Below, one piece after another: positions 12,571 to 23,924 of a DNA stretch of 64,000 nucleotides. The notes under the pieces were generated by a model, which was not told where the DNA came from, did not search any database, and saw only the letters and a list, made by a program, of their open reading frames with translations. Location: assembly GCF_020536995.1 (NCBI RefSeq), contig NC_068359.1:102811974-102875973 (forward strand), written 5' to 3'. Source of the stretch: Dreissena polymorpha (taxonomy: Eukaryota > Mollusca > Bivalvia > Myida > Dreissenidae). Every line of letters begins with the position of its first letter. Position 1 is the stretch's first letter. Position numbers and translations under genes: made by a program.

Positions 12571-13141
12571 TATTATTATTTTTTATTTTTTTATTCAATA
12601 TAATACATACAATGTATACATGTATATGATCATACAACATAGTGATTGTACAAAGCAATAAAGTTCAGACATGTTATACAAGATACGCTAATATATATTT
12701 TTTTAAAGAGAAAAGAAAAGAGCAACAGAAGAATAGTTTTGAAAAATGATGAGTTGTATAAAGTCGGAAGAAAGCATTCTGGACTTGTGTGTTTTGTTGT
12801 ATATTCACAATGATCTTATTAGATTGAAAAAAAAAACATACAAAAATATTTTAGAAAGATAAACTAACATAAGAGTGAAATGTATATAAGTGGACAAACA
12901 TTATGAGAATTTAATCCGACTCCATTTTTGTTCAAAGATTTGTAATGTGTCATTACTGAGGGCTATTTCTTTCTCAATCTGGACTTTTAGTTTAAGACTA
13001 TGGACAAAACAATTAAAATTTGGTACTTGTTTTTTGTACTTCATGTTAAAGATAAAATATTTCATCATTATAAGAATAAAATTCACAATATTATTACAGT
13101 CTATTGATTTCAATGAGTTAATTCCGAAACTTACATTTAAG
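12571..13141 (-). mobile_element. 5'-truncated L1-like LINE (ORF2 C-terminus and 3' UTR)
   Basis: The insertion is flanked by a perfect 14-bp duplication (ATATGACAAATTAT at 12,557 and 13,142). On the minus strand it ends in an (AAT)n tail. Its reading frame ends LKLKVQIEKEIALSNDTLQI then FEQKWSRIKFS, which resembles the extreme C-terminus of L1 ORF2 proteins with their 'F..KW' ending. Only about 70 codons of ORF2 remain, followed by a ~330-bp 3' UTR. The intact target duplication suggests a fairly recent insertion. Confidence 0.75.
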
Positions 13142-13214
13142 ATATGACAAATTATGTTAAAAGTTTTAGGTGTACAGAAGAGATTTCCTGAACACTAATA
13201 TAATTATGATTATT

Positions 13215-13640
13215 AGTCTCCTACCGGTAAAACTGGAGGGGACTTATGGTTTGTGCTCTGTCAGTCTGTCACACTTTCCTGGATACTGTGATAACTTTAA
13301 AAGTTCTTCATATTTTTTCATGAAACTTCAAACATGGACAGATGGCAATATGGAGATTATGCACGTCATTTCATTTTGTTCCTACGTCAATAAGGTTGCT
13401 ATGGCAGCAAATAGACTATAAATATTGCTGATAATGGTGGATCCTGCAATTACTTTAAAAATTCTCCATATTTTTTCATGAAACTTGAAATATGGATAGA
13501 TGGCAATATGGAGATTATGCACGTCATTTCATTTTGTTCCAACGTCAAGAATTCTGGTTGCTATGGCAACAAATTACTAGAAATATTGCTGAAAATGATT
13601 GATTTTCCCTGGTAGGGGACTTAAATTGCTTGGCAATAGC
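13215..13640 (+). repeat. Tandem-core repeat with 'cctaccgg'/'ggtagg' ends
   Basis: Two cores about 160 bp apart share 'tcatgaaacttcaaacatgg' and 'ggagattatgcacgtcattt'. The ends 'ctcctaccggt' and 'ggtaggggac' are roughly inverse. Confidence 0.65.
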
Positions 13641-14743
13641 AGTGATAATTTTAGAAATCAAAAGTATGAGTCCCAGGGATTCATAGGTTTTAAATCTATA
13701 GGTCCCAGAGAAAAAGTATGGGTCCCATCTACATGTATGAGCAGAAGAAAAAACATAGTGGATCAGGGTATTTCAACTTTTTAATGACATCACATGGCTA
13801 TCTAGTCGCAATTAAACAGGAAACTTTAAAAGGCAACCCAACAGTTTTATGACTAGATTATTTTCAAGACTTAAACAGGCCATTGCACATCACATTCACG
13901 CATGTGTATTGCGACAAACAATAACCCCACTTGACCATTATAATAGATGAGCAGTTTTACGTCAATACTGACATATCTAAACAACTGTAGCCATTAAAAT
14001 GCAGCGTAATAAACATAAAAAATTTCCACTTAAAACAAAGCACTATGAGTTTTTATTCATCTTTCAAATTAAAAGCCAATGCTTTCCCGAGGAAGAATTA
14101 CATGATTTATTATTTTCGCATGTTTTACATGAAATGCACGAGGACTGTTAATTAGTTGCTAGAAAATTACAAAATTGTCCATACCATAATGACGCTTCCT
14201 ATTGTTGAATACAAAATTAATCTTTCCAATGACCCGGATTATTGTTTACGCAATAGTAAACTGGTAGCAATTTTTTCGTCAATTTGCAAGTTTTTTGGTC
14301 TTAAATTATTTTTTCTCCGTTGGCGAAATATTTTTCAGTATCATAATTTATACACTTTCAGGATTGTGCATCCGCGGGATGCATATCAAGCAAATGTTTG
14401 CGTCCCCTGCGATTTCTATGCGTACAGGACGCAGGACCCAGACCTAAAATTATCCCTTAATAGTCTTGTTTGATTATTGTTTTTTTATGGTACCACAACA
14501 CTCAACAATCATGTCAATAATCAACTTGTTTAGTTGATATATTTCATATTGTTTATGTTCAGAATCTTGTTAAGTGGGAAATTGTTGGAAATTCTGTTGT
14601 CAGTTTAACAGTGATGCAATCATTTGTCATTCACTTTTGAAGGATTACAAGTAAGAGTTCAGAATGATTCTTCTGCAAAACATGAAATTGGTCCTGTATA
14701 CAAAACAGACTTGGGTAATCTGGCAATAAGGCCATCCACATAA
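13641..14743. other. Gene-free stretch
   Basis: The 105-codon open frame at 14,156-14,473 has no recognisable domain. Its second half ('catccgcgggatgcatatca') looks like dispersed-repeat sequence. Nothing else seen. Confidence 0.45.
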
Positions 14744-14957
14744 TTAACTCTTTCAGTGCTGGAACCGAATTTTGAAGCCCTTTGCAAACAGTTTGGATCC
14801 AGATGAGACGCCACAGAACATGGTGTCTCATCAGGATCCAAACTGTTTGCTATTCTGATAGTATTCTTTGAATTTTTTTTTAAGAAAATGCTTATTTAAG
14901 AAATTCAGCAGACCACATTTTAGCAGACGACAAATTTCCCAGCATTAAAAGGGTTAA
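14744..14957. mobile_element. piggyBac-type MITE (family A), second copy
   Basis: It is bounded by TTAA with end CTCTTTCAGTGCTGGAACC and the same GGATCC-centred hairpin as 5,770. The right end ('agcattaaaagggttaa') is slightly eroded. One hairpin arm has two mismatches, so this copy is older. Confidence 0.85.
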
Positions 14958-16880
14958 CTCTAATAGGTCATGTTCTTCAGTGTTCTCATGAAGAATCTGC
15001 AGCAGGCGATTTTACCGGTTACATTCTATCTAGATGCCGGCTACTTTCCCCAAAATATCAATTTAAATGGTGCATATACACCAGTTGTATTGCATAGTCG
15101 CCGGCTACTTTGAATATATAACTGGCTTCAGAATTTTTTCTGGAGAACACTGGTTCTTATCTAATTTGGTCAATTTAAGAGTGCACTGGAAGCAGTATCA
15201 TAAATACAAATTGAGAAAAAGCCCACCCACCCCCCACATTTTTTTTTCTCTTCATGAATGATACAGGATATTAGTCAAATCTGGTTTGTTTTAATGTTCT
15301 TTTGTTAGATACCGGTAATGCCTATTTGCATGGTGACACCCATGCATTTGTGTGTAAAATTTCACAAACAGATGACTTCAGTCGCTGTCCAGCAAGGATT
15401 TGAAAAGGGCAGGGGGGGGGCTTTTTGTCATAAGGGCACTTCCAACACGACGCAGAATTTTGTCAAAAGGGCGGTCGTATCTCGAATGGTCTCTGTTGCA
15501 TATTAATTTTGAGCGAAGCTGTTTTCGGAGAAAACCCGAGCTACTGTGAAACCATTATTAATCGTCAGGCATTAATTTTCATAAATTTCGCCAGTCGACC
15601 GATCGGCGAATTTAAGATCCTAACGAACAATCATGCTCTATGTTTGAACAAAAACAAACACTAAGTTGAACAATATTAAAACTTTACCGTAGACATGAGG
15701 CATTAAATTTCAAAATAATCCATGCACACATTCACTGCTGTTTCGTAATTAAGATTAATCCGGTTTTGACACAAAGGGATGTAGATTACACAAGGTACTT
15801 AACTGACACGTGACACTTCTTAAAAACGCGTGCACAGTACAGCTGTATCGAATGCGTTGACCTCGTTTATGTAGAATGGTAATGAATTCGCGCTAATTGT
15901 TTATAACTGTATTACCCATTAGGTGCATTGTGTTTTTCAGGGGTGTTGCATATTAGCCATCACGCAGCGAATGCCGATGAAAGACAATAAACCAAACGCA
16001 AAGATGACGATGTGTGATCAACATGCGTATTTATCACAAATTAATAAAGAATATTTTAATTGTTGTTTGATTGTTTGCGTTTAGCTACACTTATTACTAT
16101 TTTATATGTATCGATTTATTTATTTTTAAATTAGTGACATTATTGATTTATATACCGGTAGTTTACTTTTTAATAACACACACACACATAGAGTTTATAA
16201 TTTTAATGTTGATATCAGAATAAAAAAGCAATTTATTTGAAAAAAAAACACTTAACAAACTGGAACCTCTTTCGTATAACACAAACAGTTTTAAAACGGT
16301 ATTGACAGCATTTTAATAACAATCATACCAACTAGAACACAAACCCAAGAAAATAAACAAAAGTGACTAGTTTGATTTGCTTGCAAAAAAGACTTCATTT
16401 CATTCAGAGAGCAAAAAAAACGGAAACAACATTGTTTCATCGACACAACATGGACAATTTTTTTTTAAATCAGCCCAGCTTTAAGACTAATTGGCAATTG
16501 GCTTCGTTGTTACAAACACTCGTTAACGGTTATTCGATCCCACTTGTCCGGTAATCATAACAATGAACGTGTGAATGGCATACATTAAGAGGGTCCATTA
16601 CTGTCCTTTGATAACAAAAGACTAGTTAATTGGCATGTGACAAACAGGCCCCACCTCCTGCAGTGATTCTCAAGTGTGTTCCCGCATTCGTACCACGATT
16701 TTTCGCAAATGCGATAGATCGCGAATATGTATTACACACAAATCGGATAGTGACTGACGCATTTTTTAAAAATTCAAAATCAGAAATCGGCGAATTTAAG
16801 TGCTGAAGAAATCGTCATTTTTATAAAAATGACGAAATTTTGTGCTGTCGAAAATAAATGGTTTCACAGTATTGTCATAG
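14958..16880. other. Gene-free stretch
   Basis: AT-rich sequence with a short (CA)n run near 16,180 and no recognised gene. 15,540-15,610 and 16,780-16,870 share 'ggcgaatttaag' and 'gaaaccattat'/'gtttcacagt' in opposite orientation, so this may be a decayed inverted-end element of about 1.3 kb. Confidence 0.35.
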
Positions 16881-17425
16881 CCAGCTCGTCCGACGTCCTT
16901 CGTCCGCCATAGACGTCTTGCTAAAACCTTATCATTGGCTCTAAAATCAAAGTGCTTCCACCTACAACTTTGAAACTTCATATGTAGATGCACCTTAATG
17001 AGTTCTACACGCCACACCCATTGTTGGGTCACTAGGTCAAAGGTCAAGGTCACTGTGACCTCTAATATCAAACTTTAACATAGGCTCTAAAATCAAAGTG
17101 CTTCTACCTACAACTTTGAAACATCATTATGTAGTGGCACCTTGATGAGTTCTACATGCCACACCCATTTTTGGGTCACAAGGTCAAAGGTCAAGGTCAC
17201 TGACCTCTAATATAAAACTTTAACAAAAACATTAACATTGCCTCTAAAATCAAAGTGCTTCCACCTACAACTTTGAAACTTAATATGTAGATGCACCTTG
17301 ATGAGTTCTACACGCCACACCCATTTTGGGTCACTAGGTCAAAGGTCAAGGTCACTGTGACCTCTAAAAAAAAAAATCTGACAAGCTTTCGCAGCCGAGC
17401 GTGGCACCCGTAATGTGGTGCTCTT
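16881..17425 (+). repeat. Tandem-core repeat with nuclear-receptor-like sites (3 units)
   Basis: Three units spaced 147-157 bp share 'ctctaaaatcaaagtgcttc' and end in AGGTCAAAGGTCAAGGTCAC then TGTGACCT. The ending 'gtaatgtggtgctcttgttt' is a common repeat terminus in bivalves. Confidence 0.85.
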
Positions 17426-17470
17426 GTTTTGTTAGTAATAATTAATAATTATTAGAATATATTATTATAC

Positions 17471-17926
17471 CCCCACAAATGAAGTTAGGAGTTAGCTTGT
17501 CTGTCTGTCGGTCGGGCCGTAATAAGTGTCCGCTCTCTATTTCAAGTTGTTTTCATCCAATCTTCACCAAACTTGGCCAGATGTTGTATCTAGATGATTT
17601 CTAGGTCAAGTTCGAATATGGGTCATGCCGGGTCAAAAAGTAGGTCACAGGGTCACTTAGTGCCTTTTAAACATTGAGCATGGTGTCCGCTCTCTTATTC
17701 AAGTATAGCTTTCATCAGAGCTTCACCAAACTTGGTCAGAAGTTGTATCTAGATGATGTGTAGGTCAAGTTCAAACATGGGCCATGCCGGATTAAAAACC
17801 AGGTCACAGGGTCACTTAGTGCCTTTAAGCATTTTGTCTGCTGTTTTCTGTAAAGACAACATTTAAAATATTCTGTGTCAATGCGGCATGTGAGTATTTG
17901 TCACGTCTGTGACAAAGCTCTAGTTT
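17471..17926 (+). repeat. Tandem-core repeat ('tacccccac' family)
   Basis: It starts 'tacccccacaaatgaagtta', has two cores about 170 bp apart ('atctagatgat', 'ggtcacagggtcacttagtg') and ends 'gtctgtgacaaagctctagt'. The same family is at 19,666-20,122. In 17,927-18,357 I see only AT-rich sequence. Confidence 0.8.
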
Positions 17927-18357
17927 CCATTATTATTAAACCATGCAAATAAAATGTCTACAATGAGGAATAAATTAATAACAATTTAATAAGAGATTTA
18001 TAAATTATAATATGTCTTTGAAAAAAATCATAAATATTTTATTTATTTTTTTGGTATTTTTTTGATAACTGATGACAGAAATAATTCGATTTACGATGTG
18101 AATCTTAATATGATTTTAGTTTAGATTCGTTCATACGACACAAAGACACTATTTTGTTTTACGGATCATTTCGGCTTAGAGGACTCACCAGTCATGTAAA
18201 ATATCGAATATAATATATTTTTTTATTAACAACTGGAAGCAAGATGAGTTGCAGATAATTGGTCAGTAACCATATTTTAACTAACTCTTTTGACCTGCTA
18301 ATTCTTTTAAGCTCAATTCAACAGTGAAAAATGCCCATAATATCACTTTAATGTATT

Positions 18358-18762
18358 TTAGTTCATACAAACTGTAATATTCATTTATTTAAGTTCACAA
18401 AGATCATAATATTCATGTTCTTCAGTTCAGAAAGACTGTGATATTCCTGTATATCAGTTCACAAAGACTTTGATATTCCTGTATTTCAGTTCACAAATAT
18501 CCTACTATTTCTGTTTTTCAGTTCACAAAGACTGTGATATATGTGTACAACAGTTCACAAAGACTGTGATATTCTTGTATTTTAGTTCACAAATACTGTG
18601 ATATTCCCATATTTTAGTTCAAAGAGACTGTGATATTCATGCATTTTAGTTCACAAAGTCTATGATGTTCATTTATTTCAGTTCACACAGACAGTTCCTG
18701 TATTATAGATCACAAAGATGCTGATATTCGTTCTTAATGACTGTGATATTCCTGTATTTCAG
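18358..18762 (+). repeat. Minisatellite made of the POLE2 exon's own splice acceptor and exon start
   Basis: About 12 degenerate units of ~32 bp (some 30-37) run directly into the POLE2 exon. A typical unit is TTCACAAAGACTGTGATATT followed by CCTGTATTTCAG. The real boundary is 'tgtatttcag' then TTCACAAAGACAGTGATAT, so each unit copies about 13 intronic bases with the acceptor AG plus about 19 exonic bases. The decoy acceptors read ttcag, atcag, tttcag, acag, tttag or atag before TTCAC. The last unit is the functional exon boundary. Divergence between units is substantial, so the array is older than the UBXN1 one. Confidence 0.9.
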
Positions 18763-18939
18763 TTCACAAAGACAGTGATATGTCAAGGCCACCTCACGCC
18801 CCTCCCCCTGCATGTGTCTCCAGTTTACTGGCCCTATGACAACGGCCTCTACTTGTACCCCTTGCCGGACCTCGTCATCTGTGCCGACAAGCATGACCCC
18901 TTCCACAGCACCTCCGTTGATTGTACAGTAATAAACCCG
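18763..18939 (+). CDS. POLE2: POLE2 penultimate coding exon (DNA polymerase epsilon subunit 2)
   Basis: This 59-codon exon encodes part of the C-terminal core of the B subunit of replicative DNA polymerase epsilon, the non-catalytic subunit that holds the catalytic subunit in the leading-strand holoenzyme in the nucleus. The translation starts FTKTVICQGHLTPLPL and continues through VYWPYDNGLYLYPLPDL, ADKHDPF and CTVINP. It matches, from memory, the human POLE2 stretch with GHLTPLPL, YPVPDL and ADKYDPF almost residue for residue. It is bounded by 'tgtatttcag' upstream and a 'gtaggg' donor downstream, both in phase 0. G+C is clearly higher than in the flanks. Its first 19 bases are reiterated upstream in a minisatellite that abuts the acceptor. 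No earlier POLE2 exon was recognised in 1-18,762; they may lie outside the window or have been missed. Confidence 0.94.
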
Positions 18940-19140
18940 GTAGGGATATTTTGTTTGTTTGGATATTGTGTCAGTTGCCATGGTATCTCAGTTAATCAAC
19001 TGACACTTTTTGATGTAAGATTGTTTACAAATACTAGGTTCACATACTTATACCAGTAACTGACAACTGCCTTAATTGAGTCAGAGGTTGAGGAAAAATG
19101 GCCTTAGTGAAGTCACTAGATTAGCTTGTCCTAAAAAAGC

Positions 19141-19225
19141 TATTAGGCCGACCTGGGAATCCAGCCCGCCATCCTGGGCTTTGTATCGCAGCACTCCTAC
19201 CAGTGATCTAGCCCTGGAAGTCAGA
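19141..19225 (-). repeat. tRNA-derived (SINE-like) fragment
   Basis: On the minus strand it shows an A-box-like ATCACTGGTAGGAGTGC and a B-box-like GGCTGGATTCCCAGG at tRNA spacing. It is not a plausible functional tRNA (stems are incomplete). Confidence 0.4.
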
Positions 19226-19261
19226 ATCTTTAAATAGTCCTGGACATGGAGGTGTTTCCTT

Positions 19262-19545
19262 TTTATGCCCCCAGATCAAATGATCGGGGATATATTGTTT
19301 TTGGCCTGTCTGTCTGTCATTGTATGTGTCTGTCATTGTATGTGTTTGTCCCAAAACTTTAACCTTGGTCATAACTTTTGCAATATTGAAGATAGCAACT
19401 TGACATTTGGCATGCATGTGTATCTCATGGAGCTGCATATTTTGAGTGGTGAAAGGTCAAGGTCATCCTTCAAGGTCAAAGGTCAAATATATGGCTTCAA
19501 AGCACAGTGGGGGCATTGTGTTTCACAAACACAGCTCTTGTTTTA
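19262..19545 (+). repeat. 'tgcccccag' repeat, single core
   Basis: It starts 'tatgcccccagatcaaatga', contains 'caatattgaagatagcaact' and 'gtggtgaaaggtcaaggtca', and ends 'tttcacaaacacagctcttg'. Same family as 22,127-22,858, which has four cores. Confidence 0.8.
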
Positions 19546-19665
19546 CTCTACACTTCATTGAATAGTTAGATAAATATAACTTACCAATTCATTTACATCT
19601 GCATAATAATACTGGTGAACAATTAAGTGTTATCCTGGCCATGCCAACATCAAGCACAGTAATTA

Positions 19666-20122
19666 TACCCCCATAACCATTGGTAATGGGGACTATATAG
19701 GAGTCACTTTGTCGGTCTGTCGGTCGGTCTGTTAGACGGTCTGTCTGTCCCGAAAATTTCATCCAATCTTCACCAAACTTGGTCAGAAGTTGTGTCTAGA
19801 TGATGTGTAGGTCAAGTTTGAATATGGGTCATGTCGGGTCAAAAACTAGGTCACGGGGTCACTTAGTGGGTTTTAAACCGAAAGTTTGTCGAGACCATAA
19901 CTATGTCATTTATGGTTAGATTTTTTAATGAGTTGGTTCATTTGTTCACCATCATGGGACGGTGTGTCATGCGAAAGAAGTACGTCAATATCTCCAAGGT
20001 CAAGGTCACACTTGGAGTTCAAAGGTTGAAATACTTGTCCGGACCATAACTATGTCATTTATCGTTAGATTTTAAAATGACTTGGTACACTTGTTCACCA
20101 TAATTGGACAAAGCTCTAGTTT
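19666..20122 (+). repeat. 'tacccccat' tandem-core repeat
   Basis: It starts 'tatacccccataaccattgg', contains (GTCT)-like 'gtcggtctgtcggtcggtct' and 'ccataactatgtcattta' twice, and ends 'gacaaagctctagtt'. Confidence 0.8.
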
Positions 20123-21059
20123 TATCTGTTTTAAATAGATGGAAGTTTTTATGCAAAAAATAAATCAGCCAAAGATTTATGAACAATTGCAAAGTATTTA
20201 AAAAATGTACTATAAGTTGATCCTATCAAAGTAGGTTCATGTACAATTTTATGTGTGCCCTTAAAATGGTTTAGTCATATCTGGACCTTCTTTGGAAAAT
20301 AAGAACCCCCCCAAAGTGTTGTAGGCCCAATTAAACTAAATTAATACTGTTACGTGCAGAAAATTGATTCATTTTGTAAGGTTTTGAAATTGACAAGTTT
20401 ACAAATATTCCTGTAATTGCCCTAAGCAGTATAATTATAAGCCTATTGAATGCTATTCAATTGGTGACAATTTTTTTTTTTTTTTAAATGGTGGTACCCA
20501 TATCGGTTTCATAATAAGTGTAGCATTTTGGGGTTGGTGGGCACAACTATAAGTGTCTTCCTAGGATCATTATTATATGCGGAAACCTTTTGATGAATCT
20601 TTAAATTATCTTTGATTGATTTGATTATTGTAAAGGGAATTAGTAGCAGTGAGAATTGATTTATCAAACATAGACGCGAATTTGATGTATTATTTTCAAA
20701 GACATCTGGACTTGAAATATTGGGAAAAGTATCGGTGAACTAATAGAAAACTTGGATAATTTATTGATTGAAGTTGAACTTAACTGTTATCTATATTATA
20801 ATAAAATTGTGTAACTCAAAGTTAAATTGAGTGCGAGATTGAAAAAAAAACACATGATAGATGAGAAAACCAGTAAAAAGTATAAAACAAGCATAATATT
20901 ATCTCATCATTTAAAAAAAAGACGTTGTATTAATTAAATTGAAGTATTAATTTTTATGAGAAAAACTGGCTTCTGTTCTGTAAAGTTTAAGTTTGCTTCT
21001 TTACGAAAGACAATCAAAGAAGAAAACTAAGAAAATAAACAGTATTCAATATTCATACC

Positions 21060-21539
21060 ATGAGCACGAAAATGTCCGCCCAGGTGAAGAAAGAACCAAA
21101 GGAAATCAACCTTGTTACGTCGTCAATGATGCTGGTGAATAACCCCGTGTCGGAAAATGCCTCGGGTTACTATGGGGATCAGACTGCCACTTGCAGCATT
21201 GCCAAAGGCTCAACCTCGAGTCCTGATTTGTATCAAGGTTATGGATATGAAAACTACCCCAGCACAATGGGACCATTTTTTTATGGGACATACCATCCGT
21301 ATTCCTACGCAAGTTCGCTTGACCGTGTCATTACGACTTCGAATAGGAATTGCTCGTGCGAAATAAAGCCTCCACAGCAGTCATTTCTTCATCAGATTCT
21401 CACTGGAAAGGGTTACAAAAACGATAAGTTGGGTGTTTTGAATCGGCCAATCATAAAGCAGGAAAGAGATTTTGGGGATTATGGGTACTGCTATGGTAAC
21501 GGATACCCATACAGCTATGGTTACCATGTGTACCATTGA
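21060..21539 (+). CDS. Nested single-exon gene, 159 aa, Tyr-rich, with two SUMO-type motifs, unidentified
   Basis: I do not recognise this protein. The ORF starts at ATG in a good context (acc before ATG) with an in-frame TAA 24 bp upstream, ends with TGA, and has AATAAA 117 bp later, so it looks like a complete intronless gene or a complete last exon. Base composition is clearly coding-like against its AT-rich surroundings. Two psi-K-x-E motifs are visible: VKKE (residues 9-12, followed by P) and IKQE (132-135). The middle (55-85) and tail (138-159) are rich in Tyr, Gly, Pro and Ser, the tail having several YGY/PYSY repeats. A compact stretch, SFLHQILTGKGYKND (108-122), looks like a conserved motif. 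There is no membrane segment or signal peptide. This resembles the activation or regulatory region of a transcription factor without its DNA-binding domain, but that is inference. It lies on the same strand inside the last POLE2 intron and could also be an alternative exon or a retrocopy. Confidence 0.6.
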   Translation: MSTKMSAQVKKEPKEINLVTSSMMLVNNPVSENASGYYGDQTATCSIAKGSTSSPDLYQGYGYENYPSTMGPFFYGTYHPYSYASSLDRVITTSNRNCSCEIKPPQQSFLHQILTGKGYKNDKLGVLNRPIIKQERDFGDYGYCYGNGYPYSYGYHVYH

Positions 21540-21655
21540 TTAACTTGGACATTTTGGACATTCATTGTTGTTTTTACAAAGTAAGTTGATGCTAGTTTTT
21601 TTTTATTGCAGTGTTTTTTGTTTGGATTCCTACATTAAAAATTTATTGAATAATG

Positions 21656-21661
21656 AATAAA
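21656..21661 (+). terminator. Poly(A) signal AATAAA for the nested gene
   Basis: A canonical AATAAA lies 117 bp after the stop of the 159-aa ORF. In such AT-rich DNA the hexamer is common, so it is only supporting evidence. Confidence 0.45.
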
Positions 21662-22126
21662 AAATGAAAAATGAATGTATTATAAGGAGTTGATTATTCC
21701 ATAATAAAATTACTGTATTTATCGTATTAAACCCTTCCTCCCTTATAAACATGCTTCCTTTACTAATTAAATTCATGGTTTAATAAAATGTCCCCCACCC
21801 CCTTACACATTTTTCGTAGCCTGTAGTTTCAGTTATAAATGTAAAATCGATATTAAGAAATGTTCTCAACACAAAACATATTAAATGTGGATCCAATATG
21901 GCTCAGGTAAAATGCAGACATTTTGCAGTAATAAATATGGCCTAATATAATTGAAAATCGTCTTTCAATTCTCATTAAAAAAAAAAAAAAAATGCTATTT
22001 ATGATTATGCAGTACTGTGACAATGTAATGGCTTGTGCTATGTTAAGATGATAATTTTTAATAGAACTATCTAATTAGGGGCTATTTAATCCTAAGTACT
22101 CTGGTTAAAAATTGTTGCCTCAGCTT

Positions 22127-22858
22127 TTTATGTCCCCCACTATAGTAGTGGGGGACATATTGTTTTTGCCCTGTCTGTCTGTTGGTCCGTTGGTCTGTTG
22201 GTCTGTTTGCGCCAACTTTAACATTTTGCAATAACTTTTGCTATATATAAGATAGCAACTTCATATTTGGCATGCATATGTATCTCATAAAGCTACACAT
22301 TTTGAGTGGTGAAAGGTCAAGGTCAAGGTCATCCTTCAAGGTCAGAGGTCAAATATATGTGGCCAAAATCGCTTATTGTATGAATACTTTTGCAATATTG
22401 AAGATAGCAACTTGATATTTGGCATGCATGTGTATCTCATGGAGCTGCACATTTTGAGTGGTGAAAGGTCAAGATCAAGGTCATCCTTCAAAGTCAGAGG
22501 TCAAATATATGTGGCCAAAATCGCTTATTTTATAAATACTTTTGCAAAATTAAAGATAGCAACTTGATATTTGGCATGCATGTGCATCTCATGGAGCTGC
22601 ACATTTTGAGTGGTGAAAGGTCAAGGTCAATGTCATCCTTCAAGGTCAGAGGTCAAATATATGTGGCCCAAATCGCTTATTTTATGAATTCTTTTGCAAT
22701 ATTGAAGATAGCAACTTGATATTTAGCATGCATGTGTATCTCATGGAGCTGCACATTTTGAGTAGTGAAAGGTCAAGGTCATCCTTCACAAGGTCAAGGT
22801 CATCCTTCAAGGTCAAACATCATATAGGGGGACATTGTGTTTCACAAACGCATCTTGT
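22127..22858 (+). repeat. Tandem-core repeat, four ~153-bp units
   Basis: It begins with an inverted 'cccccactatagtagtgggg' palindrome. Cores starting 'ttttgcaatattgaagatag' lie at about 22,226, 22,388, 22,541 and 22,692. The end is 'tttcacaaacgcatcttgtt'. 'aaggtcaaggtcatccttca' recurs in each unit. Confidence 0.9.
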
Positions 22859-23331
22859 TTATAACATATGAAAAGAATATTGTACAATCTTGCTTTTACA
22901 GGGATTCACACAATACTGTTGTTGCAGAGCAATTTAATTGTAAGCACATCACTTTTGAAAGTTCAATATTCATCTACACCAGTCTGATTTCATATTTTCA
23001 CTTTTTTCTTTCCATAATTTATTCACTGTGATATTATAGACTGTTGCTACCTCGTTTACACCACCGGTTTACCCTCTATGACCTAGGTATGTCTACAACA
23101 TCACTTTCAGCTTGCAATATAAATATAGGTTGTATTATTTATTATTATAGAAAAACAAAATAGCATCTAATAAGACATTAAGGTATTAAGGTTAATTTTT
23201 TCTTCATCACTAGTGTCATTGCCCCAAAAAGGGCTTTATAAAGATAATTATCAGCATTTTGACCTATTCCTCTTAGTATTTTAGCGCAGGTTTTATTAAT
23301 ATAAAATGAGTATTGTTCAACCTGCTAAATG

Positions 23332-23880
23332 CAGGGGCATTTACTTGAGACAAATGCAGGGTCATTTAATTGATCAAAATGGACGCTAATTTAATTGAGC
23401 CAAATGCAGGGTCATTTAATTGATCCAAATGGAGGGTCATTTAATTGAGCCAAAAGCAGGGTTATTTAATTGAGCCAATTGGAGGGTCATTTAATTGATC
23501 CAAATGGAGGGTTATTTAATTGAGCCAATTGGAGGGTCATTTAATTGAGCCAATAGCAAGGTCATTTAATTGATCCAAATGGAGATTTATTTAATTGAGC
23601 CAATTGGAGGGTCATTTAATTGAGCCAAAAGCAAGGTCATTTAATTGAGCCAAATGCAGGGTCATTTAATTGAGCCAAATGCTTGGTCATTAAATTGAGC
23701 AAAATACAGTGGCATTTAATTGAGCCAAATGCAAGGGCGTGTAAATAAAGTATTGAGCGAAATGCAGGACATTTAATTGGGCCAAATGCAGGAGCATTTT
23801 ATTCAATCAAATGCAGAAAAATTCATTTGAGCAGAAGGGAGAGTCATTTCATAGAGCCAAATGCAGGGGAACTTGTGTCC
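23332..23880 (+). repeat. 25-26-bp satellite, about 21 units
   Basis: The unit is GGTCATTTAATTGAGCCAAA then TGCAG, with variants (gatcc, ttgga). The 3' end runs into a 'cacatgtctagtt' repeat terminus, not an exon. Confidence 0.9.
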
Positions 23881-23924
23881 TTCAAACACATGTCTAGTTA
23901 TTATTATCTTATTACATGTAATTA

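Noticed and set aside
14156-14473. 105-codon plus-strand frame
   Set aside because: No domain, AT-rich composition like its surroundings, and its 3' half resembles dispersed repeat sequence.
23332-23880. A third acceptor-seeded array (unit ends 'atgcag')
   Set aside because: No pyrimidine tract precedes the AG and no exon follows; the array runs into a repeat terminus.
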